Of a DNA stretch of 64,000 nt, positions 22,562 to 32,369 are shown in pieces (the first letter of the stretch is position 1; each line of letters starts with the position of its first letter). The notes under the pieces are model-generated. The model was not told the origin of the DNA and searched no databases. It saw only the letters and a list, made by a program, of their open reading frames with translations. Origin of the DNA: Burkholderiaceae bacterium (GTDB lineage Bacteria; Pseudomonadota; Gammaproteobacteria; Burkholderiales; Burkholderiaceae_E); NCBI GenBank assembly GCA_023954015.1, contig JAMLIS010000003.1, positions 248,001 to 312,000 of the forward strand. Direction: 5' to 3'. A program made the position numbers and the translations under genes.

Positions 22562-25060
22562 TCACTCGCCTGTCCTCGTTGCACGCAGCGAATCCGCGAT
22601 CGCCGAGAGGGCGTCGGCGAGCCGCCGCGTCGTCTGCGGCGACGGCAACGGCAATTTCAGGCTTCGCGCACCCGTCGCAGGATCGCGCTCGAGCCACGGA
22701 TGCAAAGCCGACTCGGTATCGCCTGCAGCGCGCAACGCCGATGCCAGCTGCACGCCGGCCTGCAGCAGCACGCCCCAGGGATCGGCGTCTGCTTCCGGCA
22801 GCGCCGCGGATGCGGCCGCATCCGGGGTGCGTGCGCGTGTGCCTCCCGAGGACTCGACGCCGCCGACCTTGGCGGGCCCTTGAGCGTCCTCGTCCTCGAC
22901 CTGCGGTTCCCGCGGCGCGCCGGCGACGCTCGCCGCCTCTTCGGACGACGCCATCGCCTCGCCCTCGCCCATGCGACCGGTGACGATCTCGACGTCTTTC
23001 ATGAAGCGGCTCAGTCGGGAACCGCCGAGCGAGATCTCGCTTTCGCCGCCATCGAGAATGCCGGCCGAAAGCGAGCGCTTGAAGGCGAGTACCGAGAGCA
23101 TTCCCTCCTCGATCGTGCCCTTGGCCACGAAATTGACGACCTGCACCGGACGCTTCTGACCCATGCGGTGAATGCGACCGATGCGCTGCTCCAGCAGCGC
23201 CGGGTTCCACGGGAGGTCCATGTTCACCAGCGTCGAGGCGTGCTGCAGGTTCAGCCCTGCCGCACCTGCGTCCGTGGACAGGAAGACGCGGCAGTCCGGA
23301 TCGGTGCGAAAGCGTTCGACCAGCGCGGGGCGCTTGTCCGAAGGCACGCCGCCGTGAAAGCTCACGTAGCCGATGCCGCGATCCTCCAGCCGGCGAATGA
23401 CGATGTCGTGGGTGCGTGTCCACTGGCTGAACACGACCGCCTTCGCACCCTGCTGCACGAAGACGCCGTCGAGCAGCGCCGCCAACTCGTCGGCCTTGAC
23501 GCCGTGGTCGGTTTCCCGGTCCAGCAGATACGTGCTGTTGCACGACATGCGCATGTTCTGCAGTGCGCAGGTGAGCCGCCGCTGATCCTTGTCGGAGAGG
23601 AATTTCGTCCGTCGCCAGCGCGCGACGATCTGCGCGACCGTGTCGGCGTTCTCCTGGTGATGCACCATCTGCATCTCGGTCATCGGCACCAACAGGTTCT
23701 GATCGGTGCGGCCGGGCAGCTGTGCGAGAACCTCGGAGCGTCGGCGGCGGATCATGATCGGCGCGAGCGTCTGGCCGATTTTCTCCAGCCCCGTGTAGCC
23801 GGTGACGCGACCGGACTCGTCCTGTACCTGGTGCTCGTGCAGCAGCTTCCAGGTGGGTCCGAGCCGGTGCTGGTCGACGAACTGCGCGATCGAGATCAGC
23901 TCCTCGAGCCTGTTCTCGAGCGGCGTGCCGGTCAGCACCAGGGCGTACGAGCTGTCGATGCGCTTCAGCGCCCGGGCGGCGATCGTGTTCCAGTTCTTTA
24001 TGCGCTGCGCCTCGTCGACGATCACCAGCTCGGGTGCCCACGCCGCGATCAGATCGAGATCGGGCTTCAGCTTCTCGTAGTTGGTGATCTTGCAGAAATC
24101 GTCGGTGGCGAAATCCTTCTGCCGCTGTACGCGGCCGCCGACCATCACGCGTGCCTCCCGGCCCGAAAAGCGGCGAACTTCGCTCTGCCACTGGTACTTC
24201 AGCGATGTCGGGCACACCACGAGCACGCGCGAGACGCCGAAATGGCGTGCCAGTATCTCGATCGCGGCAATGGCCTGGATCGTCTTGCCCAGGCCCATCT
24301 CATCGCCGATCAGCGCGCGGCCGGCGCGTACCGCGAAGAGCGCGCCCTCGGCTTGATACGGATATAGCGGCGCCTTCAGGAGTTGCGCGAGCCTGCTGTC
24401 GAAGGCGCCGCGCGGGAACAGCCTGTCGAGCGCCTCCGCCCGGCGCGCGGCATCGCGCCGGCCGGCGATGAAGTCGAGCGCGTCGTCGTAGGCGCGCAAC
24501 TCGTGACCGCTTTTCGCAACCCGGGCAAGGAAGTGCCCCAGATCGCCGAAGTGCTCCTCGGGGAGGACGTGGCTACGCGACGCGTCGAAGATCTTCGCCG
24601 CTTCCGTCCTGACCCCGGTCGGACAGTCCGACCCGGCACGGAAGTGCACCATGCGCACCCCGTCGTTGCGCAGGTAGACCTCGGAAAACGACGGTTGCCA
24701 TCCTCGGGTGAAGGCGGTCTTTGCGCCGCGCTTCTTCGCGAGCCGGGCGAGAACGAACTCGATGTGCTTGCAGGTACCCAGCTCGTTGGTCGCGTAGTCG
24801 GGACAGGTACAGAAATTGTCGCCGGCTTCGATGCCTCGTATGGCCACGCGATAACGGGACTTCGACTGCGGATTGACGACGCGGAACTCGGAAAAGAATG
24901 GCTGGTCGCCCAGATTTTCCAGTTCGAAGTCCTGATCGCGTCCGAACTGACGGCGCAGCGCGCGCTGCCAGTCCATCGTAGAGAGGTCGTCGGGAGGATG
25001 GGTGCGAGAGAGCTTCGGCTCCCTGGGAGACTGGTTGGAGGCGCGCGGCGGCGGTTTCAT
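22562..25060 (-). CDS. SNF2-family DNA helicase with SWIM zinc finger
   Basis: An 832-aa Swi2/Snf2 ATPase. A SWIM-type finger lies near residue 85 (FCTCPDYATNELGTCKHIEF, a CxC...CxH pattern). The helicase core has motif I IGDEMGLGKT, motif II DEAQ, motif III LTGTPLENR, and in the second lobe LSTDAGAAGLNLQ and QRIGRIHRMGQ. The last 140 residues are acidic and alanine-rich, then basic. The start at 25058-25060 is a choice: it falls 37 bases after the upstream stop codon, while the open frame reaches back into that gene. Proteins of this type remodel DNA-protein complexes; no restriction or defence partner is adjacent. Confidence 0.9.
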   Translation of the reverse strand: MKPPPRASNQSPREPKLSRTHPPDDLSTMDWQRALRRQFGRDQDFELENLGDQPFFSEFRVVNPQSKSRYRVAIRGIEAGDNFCTCPDYATNELGTCKHIEFVLARLAKKRGAKTAFTRGWQPSFSEVYLRNDGVRMVHFRAGSDCPTGVRTEAAKIFDASRSHVLPEEHFGDLGHFLARVAKSGHELRAYDDALDFIAGRRDAARRAEALDRLFPRGAFDSRLAQLLKAPLYPYQAEGALFAVRAGRALIGDEMGLGKTIQAIAAIEILARHFGVSRVLVVCPTSLKYQWQSEVRRFSGREARVMVGGRVQRQKDFATDDFCKITNYEKLKPDLDLIAAWAPELVIVDEAQRIKNWNTIAARALKRIDSSYALVLTGTPLENRLEELISIAQFVDQHRLGPTWKLLHEHQVQDESGRVTGYTGLEKIGQTLAPIMIRRRRSEVLAQLPGRTDQNLLVPMTEMQMVHHQENADTVAQIVARWRRTKFLSDKDQRRLTCALQNMRMSCNSTYLLDRETDHGVKADELAALLDGVFVQQGAKAVVFSQWTRTHDIVIRRLEDRGIGYVSFHGGVPSDKRPALVERFRTDPDCRVFLSTDAGAAGLNLQHASTLVNMDLPWNPALLEQRIGRIHRMGQKRPVQVVNFVAKGTIEEGMLSVLAFKRSLSAGILDGGESEISLGGSRLSRFMKDVEIVTGRMGEGEAMASSEEAASVAGAPREPQVEDEDAQGPAKVGGVESSGGTRARTPDAAASAALPEADADPWGVLLQAGVQLASALRAAGDTESALHPWLERDPATGARSLKLPLPSPQTTRRLADALSAIADSLRATRTGE

Positions 25061-25097
25061 TGTCGAACGCCGTCCGCGGAAGCGCGGACGGCTCCGG

Positions 25098-26297
25098 TCA
25101 TGGACGGGCCTCGGCGTCGATCGCCTGCTGGACGGCACGATAGAAGTCGTCGCGCGCCTGCATCGCCACCGGGTCGCGTGCGCCGCCTTTCCAGTTCGCG
25201 TTCGATACGATCACGATGCGACGCTTCGGGTCGACGAAGATGCCCTGCCCGAAGATCCCGCGTGCGGCGAAGCTGCCGTCGGCGAATGTCCACCACTGGT
25301 AGCCGTAGCCCCTGCCCGGCACGTCGATCTCCGTTCGCGCGCTGGTCGCTTCGGCCAGCCAGCCGTCGGGAACGATGCTCTGCCCGTCGACGCGCGCGCC
25401 GTTGAGCACGAAAACTCCGAAGCGCGCGTAGTCGCGCGGGGCTGCCTGGATGCAGCAACCGCTGATCTCGTTTCCGGAGCGGCTGAGGATCCACGTGGCC
25501 TGCTGCTCCATGCCGGCCGGCTTCCAGATCTTCTCCGACAGGTACTCGGCGAGCGGCTTGCCGATCGCGCGCCCCAGAAGAATACCGACGAGATTCGTCT
25601 CCCCGGTGCTGTAGTGCCAGCGCGTGCCGGCGGGCACTTCACGCGGCAACCGGCGCAGGTAACTCACCAGCGCATCGACGCCCTCTTCGGGCTCGTGATT
25701 GTTGAAGCGAGCGACGTCCGACCCGGGATCGGCGTAGTCCTCGTTCCAGCGCACGCCCGAAGTCATCGTCAGCAACTGCCGGAGGCTCACTGCGTCGTAG
25801 GCCGAGCCCTTCATCTCGGGGATGTAGTCGCTGACCTTGTCGTCCATGCTGCGGATGTAGCCGTCGCGGAGCGCGGCACCCACCAGGATGGAGGTGATCG
25901 ACTTCGCCACGGAAAAGCTCGTCCAGCGACCGCGCGCGTCGAAATCGAGCCCGTAGCGCTCGAGGCGCAGCTTGCCGTCGTGCACGACGAGCAGCGCTGC
26001 GCTGCGCTGGCCGGCCATGTAGTCGTCTACATCGACGGCGAGCTTCAGTGGCGGTCCCGGTGGCAGCGGCAGTACCTCGCCCCCGGCCGGTACGTCGCGT
26101 GCCTTCGCCAGGACCGGCAGTCGATCGAGTGCGCGAAACGCCGCATCGCGCTGCGGCTGCGTCCAGAACAGCAGGTCGCGATTGGTCGGAAAGGTCGCCA
26201 GCAGGCCGCGCGTCTCCTTGTCGAGGCTCAACCAGCCGGCGGTACCGACGGCGACCAGTGCGACGAAAGAAGCGGCGGCAATGTTGCGCAGTTTCAT
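25098..26297 (-). CDS. Serine hydrolase of the class C beta-lactamase/esterase family
   Basis: A 399-aa protein with an N-terminal membrane segment or signal peptide (AAASFVALVAVGTAGWLSL). The catalytic SxxK is SVAK in WTSFSVAKSITS near residue 135, and the Tyr motif is WHYSTGETN. The third motif is less obvious, perhaps GIFGQGIF. This family includes penicillin-binding proteins, 6-aminohexanoate-dimer hydrolase and esterases; the overall pattern is closer to the last two than to true beta-lactamases. It lies just upstream of the SNF2 gene on the same strand. Confidence 0.85.
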   Translation of the reverse strand: MKLRNIAAASFVALVAVGTAGWLSLDKETRGLLATFPTNRDLLFWTQPQRDAAFRALDRLPVLAKARDVPAGGEVLPLPPGPPLKLAVDVDDYMAGQRSAALLVVHDGKLRLERYGLDFDARGRWTSFSVAKSITSILVGAALRDGYIRSMDDKVSDYIPEMKGSAYDAVSLRQLLTMTSGVRWNEDYADPGSDVARFNNHEPEEGVDALVSYLRRLPREVPAGTRWHYSTGETNLVGILLGRAIGKPLAEYLSEKIWKPAGMEQQATWILSRSGNEISGCCIQAAPRDYARFGVFVLNGARVDGQSIVPDGWLAEATSARTEIDVPGRGYGYQWWTFADGSFAARGIFGQGIFVDPKRRIVIVSNANWKGGARDPVAMQARDDFYRAVQQAIDAEARP

Positions 26298-26384
26298 GCG
26301 CAGCGATTCTGAGGGGTCGCGCGGATTCCTTCAACTCGCGCGCGGCGCCGTCGCCAGGCGCTCACGAACCGGCTCCGCGCGTTC

Positions 26385-28112
26385 TCAGATGCCCAGCGGC
26401 TTCAGCGCGGCGTCGACGAGGCCCTCGAGGCCGCGGCCGAAGATGCCGCCGCGACGCCGATACGGCGTCTCCTGGTAGATGTAGTAGCCGTCGCCGCCGG
26501 CGAAGCTGTCGTTGAGCAGCGGTTGTCGTGCGCTCAGGTAGGCGAACAAGGTCTCGCAGCGCCGGCTCGCGTAACGCAGGTTGGCGCTGAATCCGACGGT
26601 CGCAGCCGGATTCAGGCTGCGCCCGGCCTGCGCTGCCTCGACCCGCACGCCGCGGCAACCCTTGACCACCACGGTGACCGGTCCGTGGAACACGAGATAG
26701 CGCAACTGCAACGTAAGCCAGGCATGCAGGCTGAAGAGGCGCCAATGGCGCGTGATGCGCAGCGGTGCATCGCGAAGCTGCAGGACGCCGACGATGTATC
26801 GCGGCAGCAGCACCGCGGACGACTCCCCGGGAATCGTCAGCAACGACACCTCGCTCAGCGGATCGCGCGTCGAGGACACGACAACGATCTGCGGGCTCTC
26901 GGCCCGAATGCGGGTGAGCGCGTAGAGGCCTGCAGCGATGCTGCTCAGCGGAATGCCGCTGCCGAGGATCCACTGCGTGCGGGTGTCGCAGGCGTGCGGC
27001 AGGCTTTGCAGGTACTCGGGATGGACCAGCAGTTCGTTCGAGGAATCGATCGTCACTGCGCAGGAAACCGACGAGGCTGCGGTCGACGCGGACTCGACGC
27101 CGGTGCAGCCGTTCCGTATTTCGCCACCGCTGTCCGGAAGAAGGGCGACGGCCGAGCGCCGGGTGGCGATCGGCGCGAACACGTAGAACAGCACGAGCTT
27201 GATGCCGAAGGGCGTCGCGGTTGCAACCGCCACGATGATCGCGGCCGTCGTTGCCAGGCCGGTCGCGTCGAACTCGACATGTTTGACGCGCCATAACCAG
27301 TCCTGGCCGAGTCTGGTCTGGAGTTCGTCCCGCTCACGGCGAAGCGCTTCGACGACGGAATCCACCGCCGGTTTCTGCAGCTGCGTGCCCGGATCATCGG
27401 GTTTTTCGAGCGACGCCAGGAACGTGGCGAGCGCATCGTGCTTCGCCTTCGACGAACTCGCCTGTCCCGCCCATTCTTCACGCTCGGTTCGCAAGCGCCT
27501 CAGCTTCGCGTTCTGGGCGGTACCGAAAACGCGCGCCCGGAACGGATGATCTTCGAGGAGTTGCTCGATCTGGCGCTCGAGCCGCGCGTCCTGCTCCGAT
27601 GCCGCAAGGTGCTTCGAGCGAAGGCGTTCCACTTCGGCCGGTCCGTCGCGCATCTGCTTCTCGTATTCGTCGATCCTGGACCGGTAGTCGAGGATCCGCG
27701 CAATCGTTTCGCGCTCTTTCCGCCTCGCCTCGATCGCGAGTTCGTCGCCGACCCATTGCCAGATCGCATCGGCGTCGCCCCTTGCGACGGCGCTCGCCCG
27801 TTGCAGCTTCGACGGAAGTCTCTCGCGCAGCTGCGCGATCTCCTCGTCGCAAACCTGCATTCGCCTGGTGAGCGCCTCCCGCCCGGCGCGGTCCAACGCG
27901 TCGACGCGGGCCTGCGCCTCGGCACCGAGCGTGGCTGCCGTCCCTTCGACGGCTCCCAGGATCGACGCGAGCGCGCCGACGGTCCGGTCGGACCTCTCGA
28001 GCTCCCGGTACTTCGCCACGCCCACCGCCCCGACCCAGAGAATGGCGAACACCACGGCAACCGACCAGAGCTTGACGAGGACCCACGACAGAAGGGAGCG
28101 GGGAGAAGTCAT
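26385..28112 (-). CDS. Large coiled-coil membrane protein of unknown function
   Basis: A 575-aa protein. An N-terminal membrane span (VLVKLWSVAVVFAILWVGAVGV) is followed by about 230 residues of charged heptad-like sequence (for example RRKERETIARILDYRS, EWAGQASSSKAKHDALATF), then a second hydrophobic segment near residue 300 (TAAIIVAVATATPFGIKLVLFYVF). The C-terminal 270 residues are globular and end with GDGYYIYQETPYRRRGG and a short amphipathic tail. The last part may resemble the AIM24 beta-roll family, but I am not sure. The ATG at 28110-28112 lacks a strong ribosome binding site. It is divergent from the DUF72 gene. Confidence 0.75.
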   Translation of the reverse strand: MTSPRSLLSWVLVKLWSVAVVFAILWVGAVGVAKYRELERSDRTVGALASILGAVEGTAATLGAEAQARVDALDRAGREALTRRMQVCDEEIAQLRERLPSKLQRASAVARGDADAIWQWVGDELAIEARRKERETIARILDYRSRIDEYEKQMRDGPAEVERLRSKHLAASEQDARLERQIEQLLEDHPFRARVFGTAQNAKLRRLRTEREEWAGQASSSKAKHDALATFLASLEKPDDPGTQLQKPAVDSVVEALRRERDELQTRLGQDWLWRVKHVEFDATGLATTAAIIVAVATATPFGIKLVLFYVFAPIATRRSAVALLPDSGGEIRNGCTGVESASTAASSVSCAVTIDSSNELLVHPEYLQSLPHACDTRTQWILGSGIPLSSIAAGLYALTRIRAESPQIVVVSSTRDPLSEVSLLTIPGESSAVLLPRYIVGVLQLRDAPLRITRHWRLFSLHAWLTLQLRYLVFHGPVTVVVKGCRGVRVEAAQAGRSLNPAATVGFSANLRYASRRCETLFAYLSARQPLLNDSFAGGDGYYIYQETPYRRRGGIFGRGLEGLVDAALKPLGI

Positions 28113-28271
28113 CGCACGACACGATACCGGAGTCGCGGGGCCGATTTTCCCGAGCTCGTTGCTCGCGCCGCACCGAGCGCGGCACCGGATACGATGACGG
28201 GACGGTACGCTTGCGGACGACGCCGGCGGAATCTCCGCGACAATGGACGCGACTCCTCGAAGGAAGGCAGC

Positions 28272-29096
28272 ATGCAGAACGGCGCTGCGGGCGCGATCCG
28301 GATCGGCATCGGCGGCTGGGTCTACGCGCCATGGCGCGGCGCTTTCTATCCGGAAAAGCACCCGACAAAGCGCGAACTCGAGTACGCGAGCCGCCGACTC
28401 GGCTCGATCGAGATCAACGGCACGTTCTACCGTACGCAGAAGCCGGCGAGCTTCGCGAAGTGGCGCGACGAGACGCCCGACGACTTCGTCTTCGCCGTCA
28501 AGGCACCACGCTTCGCCACGCATCGCACGCGGCTCGCCGAAGCGGACGAGTCGATCGAACGATTCCTGGCCAGCGGCGTGCTCGAGCTGAAGGAAAAGCT
28601 CGGGCCGATCAACTGGCAATTCCCGACGAGCCGCAGCTTCGACGCGGCCGATTTCGAGGAATTCCTGCAACTGCTGCCCGCCTCCGCCGACGGACGCCCG
28701 TTGCGCCACGCCGTCGAGGTTCGGCACGACAGCTTTCGCAACGCGCAGTTCGTCGCGTCGGCGAAAGCGCACGACACGGCGATCGTCGTCGCCGGCGACA
28801 GCGAGCATCCGCAGATCGCCGATCCGACCGCGTCCTTCGTCTACGTTCGCATCATGGGCACGCGGGAGGACGAGCCGGCCGGCTACCCCGCGAGCGATCT
28901 CGATCGCTGGGCCGCGTGCGCGCAGGCGTGGGCCTCGGGTGCGACGCCGGAAGGGCTGGACATCGTCACCCCTGGCGGCGCATCGGGCGCACAGTCGCAG
29001 CCAGCGACCCCGCGCGACGTCTATCTCTACGTGATCAGCGGCTGCAAGGCGCGCAATCCGGCCGCCGCGATGGCGCTGATCGAGCGGCTGGGGTAG
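28272..29096 (+). CDS. DUF72 (YecE-like) protein
   Basis: A 274-aa TIM-barrel-like protein of the DUF72 family, with the family N-terminus IRIGIGGWVYAPWRGAFYP, the strand EINGTFYRTQKPASFAKWRDETPDDF and the AVEVRHDSF segment. AAGGAAGG lies just before the ATG at 28272. Biochemical function of the family is not established; similarity to metal-dependent TIM-barrel enzymes has been noted. It is the last high-GC gene before the low-GC block that starts at about 29.2 kb. Confidence 0.92.
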   Translation: MQNGAAGAIRIGIGGWVYAPWRGAFYPEKHPTKRELEYASRRLGSIEINGTFYRTQKPASFAKWRDETPDDFVFAVKAPRFATHRTRLAEADESIERFLASGVLELKEKLGPINWQFPTSRSFDAADFEEFLQLLPASADGRPLRHAVEVRHDSFRNAQFVASAKAHDTAIVVAGDSEHPQIADPTASFVYVRIMGTREDEPAGYPASDLDRWAACAQAWASGATPEGLDIVTPGGASGAQSQPATPRDVYLYVISGCKARNPAAAMALIERLG

Positions 29097-29229
29097 CTTC
29101 TCCTCGGTTGGAAACGCTGCTGCACTGCGATGCACCAGGGTCCCAGGCTCCGATTCGCAAATAATCGATTACGCGACGTAGCCCAAGACGGTGGCCGTCG
29201 CAGGGAAGGGACCGAACCGGACCGGACAG

Positions 29230-30531
29230 TCAGTTGATGCCCGAGGGAAGCCACAGCGCGATGGCGGGGAAAGCAACCAATAGAATCAGGCGAACAAGGT
29301 CAGCGACGACAAATGGCGTTATGCCGCGGATCATCACGTCCATTTTCAAGCCGGGCACGACGCCCTGCAGCACGAAGAGGTTCATTCCAACAGGAGGCGT
29401 AATCATTCCGATCTCGGCCAAGGTGACCAGCATGATGCCGAACCAGATCGGATCGAAGCCGAGCGAGGTTACCAGCGGAAAGACACCCGCGATCGTCAGC
29501 ATGATCATCGAAAGGCTGTCCATCAGACAGCCCAGCACGATGAACATCATGCACAACATAAGGAGCACGGCATACCGATTCAAGTTCAGTTCGGTGATCG
29601 CGGAAATCGTCGCGTCGGGGAGTCCGCTTGCCTCGATGAAGTAATTGAAGACCGCGGCGCCGATCAGGATCAGGAAAATCATCGCCGTCGTAAGTACTGT
29701 CTCCGAAAATCCGGCGATCAACGTCGTTCGATTTAGCTTGCGTCCGACTGCCGCAAGCAGGAGTGCGCCTGCCGCGCCGACCGCTGCCGCTTCAGTCGGC
29801 GAAAACCAGCCGACATACATGCCGCCGAGTACGACCGCGAACAGCAGCGCAACCTGCCAGACCTCGACCACTGCGCGCAACCGCCCCTTCCAGGCTGTCC
29901 TGCGCGCTGCTGGCGCGAGATCGGGCGATCTGGCGGTCTTGATCCATATCGCCGCCGCGTAGAGGAGCATGCCTAGCAATCCGGGAAAAACGCCAGCGGC
30001 AAAGAGCTTGCCAATCGATTGCTCTGTGGCAAGGCCGTAGACGATCAACAGAATGGACGGCGGGATCATCACTCCCAACGTTCCGCCCGCAGCGATCGTC
30101 GCTGCCGCAAGCGAATCCTGGTAGCCGAAGCGACGCATCTCCGGCATCGCGACACGACCCATCGTCGCGGCGGTCGCCATACTCGAGCCGCAAACCGCCC
30201 CGAATACCGCCGAGGCGCCCACAGTCGCGATGCCCAACCCGCCCCGCAAGTGACCGAAAAAAGCAGTCGAAGCTCCGTATAGCGCACGTGACAGGCCGCC
30301 ATACGACGCGAATGCTCCCATCATCACGAACAGCGGAACGACGGAAAGGCCGACCGGAAAAACGGATTCGAAGGGAGCCCGGCCGAGCACGAACGAAACG
30401 CTCGCCCATCCGTTGAGCAGCCCGAGGCCGACAGCCCCGACTGCACCCATCGCGATCGCAACAGGCACGCGAGCCATGATGAGCACGATCACCGCGACAA
30501 AACCGAACGCGCCGGCGGCCGCTCCGCTCAT
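29230..30531 (-). CDS. TRAP transporter large permease (DctM)
   Basis: A 433-aa polytopic permease with the DctM features: alternating hydrophobic spans, VCGSSMATAATMGRVAMPEM, and AAGGTLGVMIPPSILLIVYG. It forms the channel of a sodium-driven tripartite uptake system. The ATG at 30529-30531 overlaps the dctQ stop codon (ATGA). It is the last gene of the block's leftmost operon; 133 bases of unassigned sequence separate it from the convergent DUF72 gene. GC is visibly lower than in the flanking genes. Confidence 0.93.
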   Translation of the reverse strand: MSGAAAGAFGFVAVIVLIMARVPVAIAMGAVGAVGLGLLNGWASVSFVLGRAPFESVFPVGLSVVPLFVMMGAFASYGGLSRALYGASTAFFGHLRGGLGIATVGASAVFGAVCGSSMATAATMGRVAMPEMRRFGYQDSLAAATIAAGGTLGVMIPPSILLIVYGLATEQSIGKLFAAGVFPGLLGMLLYAAAIWIKTARSPDLAPAARRTAWKGRLRAVVEVWQVALLFAVVLGGMYVGWFSPTEAAAVGAAGALLLAAVGRKLNRTTLIAGFSETVLTTAMIFLILIGAAVFNYFIEASGLPDATISAITELNLNRYAVLLMLCMMFIVLGCLMDSLSMIMLTIAGVFPLVTSLGFDPIWFGIMLVTLAEIGMITPPVGMNLFVLQGVVPGLKMDVMIRGITPFVVADLVRLILLVAFPAIALWLPSGIN

Positions 30532-31094
30532 GGCCCCGTCTCCTGCGCCGCAGCCGAACAGACCGATGCACACGGGTCGAAACCGCAGCTCGCCTTCCAA
30601 ACGCTTCGGACCGCGATCATTAGAGTCGCGAGCGCAGAGAGAGCGAAGCCAATCAAAAGCGGTGCCCAGTACCAGAAAATCGGGATACCAATCGTCTGCG
30701 AACGGTCACCGTTGCCTACCTGCAGCAATGCCTGCTCGACGCTGCAAACCAGGCAAGCAACGATGAACGCGCAGCCAATCGCCGCGGCTACCGCCTCCGC
30801 GGCCAGGAGGACGCGCGATGGCAGTTTATCGGTGACGAACTCGACGCTGACGTGTGCGTTCCGTAGGAATGCAAGAGGCATCGCGAGGAAGGCGCACGAC
30901 ATCACGAACAGCTGCGTGAGGTCCATCGTTCCGGCAAGCGGGAGATCGATGCTGCGACGTGTCGCGACGTCGGCGACGATGATGCACATCGCCACGACAA
31001 GGCAAACGGCCGAACAGATCGATGCCAGAACCATTGCCTGGTCGCAACACCGATATGAAGATCGAAAGCCCGCGCCTGCAAATGGAATCTTCAT
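30528..31094 (-). CDS. TRAP transporter small permease (DctQ)
   Basis: A 188-aa DctQ with four predicted membrane spans (about residues 20-45, 60-85, 100-125 and 145-165) and the DctQ-like segment LFVMSCAFLAMPLAFLRNAHVSVEF. It bridges the large permease and the binding protein. It overlaps dctM by four bases and follows dctP after 50 bases. Confidence 0.88.
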   Translation of the reverse strand: MKIPFAGAGFRSSYRCCDQAMVLASICSAVCLVVAMCIIVADVATRRSIDLPLAGTMDLTQLFVMSCAFLAMPLAFLRNAHVSVEFVTDKLPSRVLLAAEAVAAAIGCAFIVACLVCSVEQALLQVGNGDRSQTIGIPIFWYWAPLLIGFALSALATLMIAVRSVWKASCGFDPCASVCSAAAQETGP

Positions 31095-31144
31095 TGGCGA
31101 GTCCTGGATACGCGCCGATGTCCAATGGTGCGGAGCCGGCAGCG

Positions 31145-32239
31145 TCAGCGCAGCGACGCAATTGTCTGCTGCATCGCGCGGTAGATCTCGCGGGCGTTGG
31201 AAACTCCCTCCGTTTCGAGTTTTTTAAGCTCGCTTTCGATCATCGGCGCGAGTGTCTCGCGCCACTGCATACGGTCGGCCTCCGATAGCTGCGTGATCAC
31301 ATTGCCACGCGCCTTTGCCGCGGCAAGGCCTGCTGCATCCCATTTGTCCCACCATGGACCGAACTTCGGGATCAAGTTGTCGCCGGACAGTTCATCGACC
31401 ACCTTGCGGACGTCGCCCGGCAGCGCGTCATACTTGGCCTGATTCATCACGAAGTAGAACGAAACCGTATACGCCCGTGCGTCGAGGTGGTAACGGAGCA
31501 GTTCGTCGAGACGGAACGACTTCACCGGATCCCATGGGAACACGACACCGTCGATGATTCCTTTTTGCAGGTTCTCGTACACCTGCGCCGGCGCCATGCC
31601 GACAGGCGTTGCACCGAGATACGTGAGCATCTCGTTTACCGCCGGGCTCGGCGAACGCACCCGCAACCCGCGAAGGTCTTCCATGCGCTCGACCTTCTTG
31701 TCGCGGGTGTGAATCAGGCCACCATTGTGCGCGAACAGAGCGAGCACCTTCACGCCCGGGTACTCTTCCTTCAGATACTTTGGATACAGCTTCCAGAGCA
31801 TGCGCGTTGCTTCGTCGGCATTCGCGGTGAGGAATGGCAAATCGACGATACCGGTTCGCGGAAAACGACCGCGCGGGATTCCATGAAGTCCGACGGCGGC
31901 ATCGACGACGCCGGCCTGCACCTGGTCGAACTGGTTCGCAACGTTGCCGAAAGGCGAGCTGCCTGGGAACACCCGAGCGGTGGCCTTTCCCCCGGTGCGC
32001 TCGTTCAGTGCCTTGGCCCACGGCTCGAGAAAGTCGGTATGGATTCCATGAACCGGCGGGAGATAATGTGACAGCTTGAGATTAACCAGGTCCTGCGCCT
32101 GCGCGCGTTTGGCTCCGGCAGCCGCCGTGAGTGCGGCAAATGCGCCTAGCGTCGCATAGCCGACGAACTTCCGCCGCGACTTTACGGTCGACGATTGCGT
32201 AGACTCTCTCGCACGATCGTCGCGATTCACAGTATTCAT
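31145..32239 (-). CDS. TRAP transporter solute-binding protein (DctP family)
   Basis: A 364-aa periplasmic binding protein. The N-terminal SRRKFVGYATLGAFAALTAAAGA is a Tat-type signal, cleaved near AQA-QD. The mature protein starts LVNLKLSHYLPPVHGIH. The ligand-binding Arg is probably in LRGLRVRSPSPAVNEML, and GATPVGMAPAQVYENLQKGIIDGVVFPW is the usual DctP segment. AAGGAGGAG precedes the ATG. Ligands of this family are small carboxylates; here the neighbouring genes point to an aryl- or alkyl-carboxylate, but this is inference. Confidence 0.92.
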   Translation of the reverse strand: MNTVNRDDRARESTQSSTVKSRRKFVGYATLGAFAALTAAAGAKRAQAQDLVNLKLSHYLPPVHGIHTDFLEPWAKALNERTGGKATARVFPGSSPFGNVANQFDQVQAGVVDAAVGLHGIPRGRFPRTGIVDLPFLTANADEATRMLWKLYPKYLKEEYPGVKVLALFAHNGGLIHTRDKKVERMEDLRGLRVRSPSPAVNEMLTYLGATPVGMAPAQVYENLQKGIIDGVVFPWDPVKSFRLDELLRYHLDARAYTVSFYFVMNQAKYDALPGDVRKVVDELSGDNLIPKFGPWWDKWDAAGLAAAKARGNVITQLSEADRMQWRETLAPMIESELKKLETEGVSNAREIYRAMQQTIASLR

Positions 32240-32313
32240 CGTCTCCTCCTTGGATTGAGAGCGTGGCTATCCGCGTGCCACGTGGATTCGCCGCTCTGCG
32301 GCGGCGTTCCGAG

Positions 32314-32354
32314 AATATAATCTGGCTGGGTTATCGGGTTGTTACAGACAACAA
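32314..32354 (-). promoter_or_regulatory. Possible promoter of the TRAP operon
   Basis: The 130-base gap before dctP is AT-rich for this genome. On the minus strand it holds TATATT (32314-32319) as a candidate -10 element, and a small inverted repeat TTGTT-N6-AACAA (32339-32354) upstream. The block's palindrome (see 35350 and 42188) is not repeated here. Weak evidence. Confidence 0.25.
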
Positions 32355-32369
32355 GCTACCACGAATCCG

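Noticed and set aside
22562..25060. SNF2/SWIM helicase as part of a phage-defence system
   Set aside because: Neighbours are a serine hydrolase and ada; no nuclease, methyltransferase or other defence partner is adjacent.
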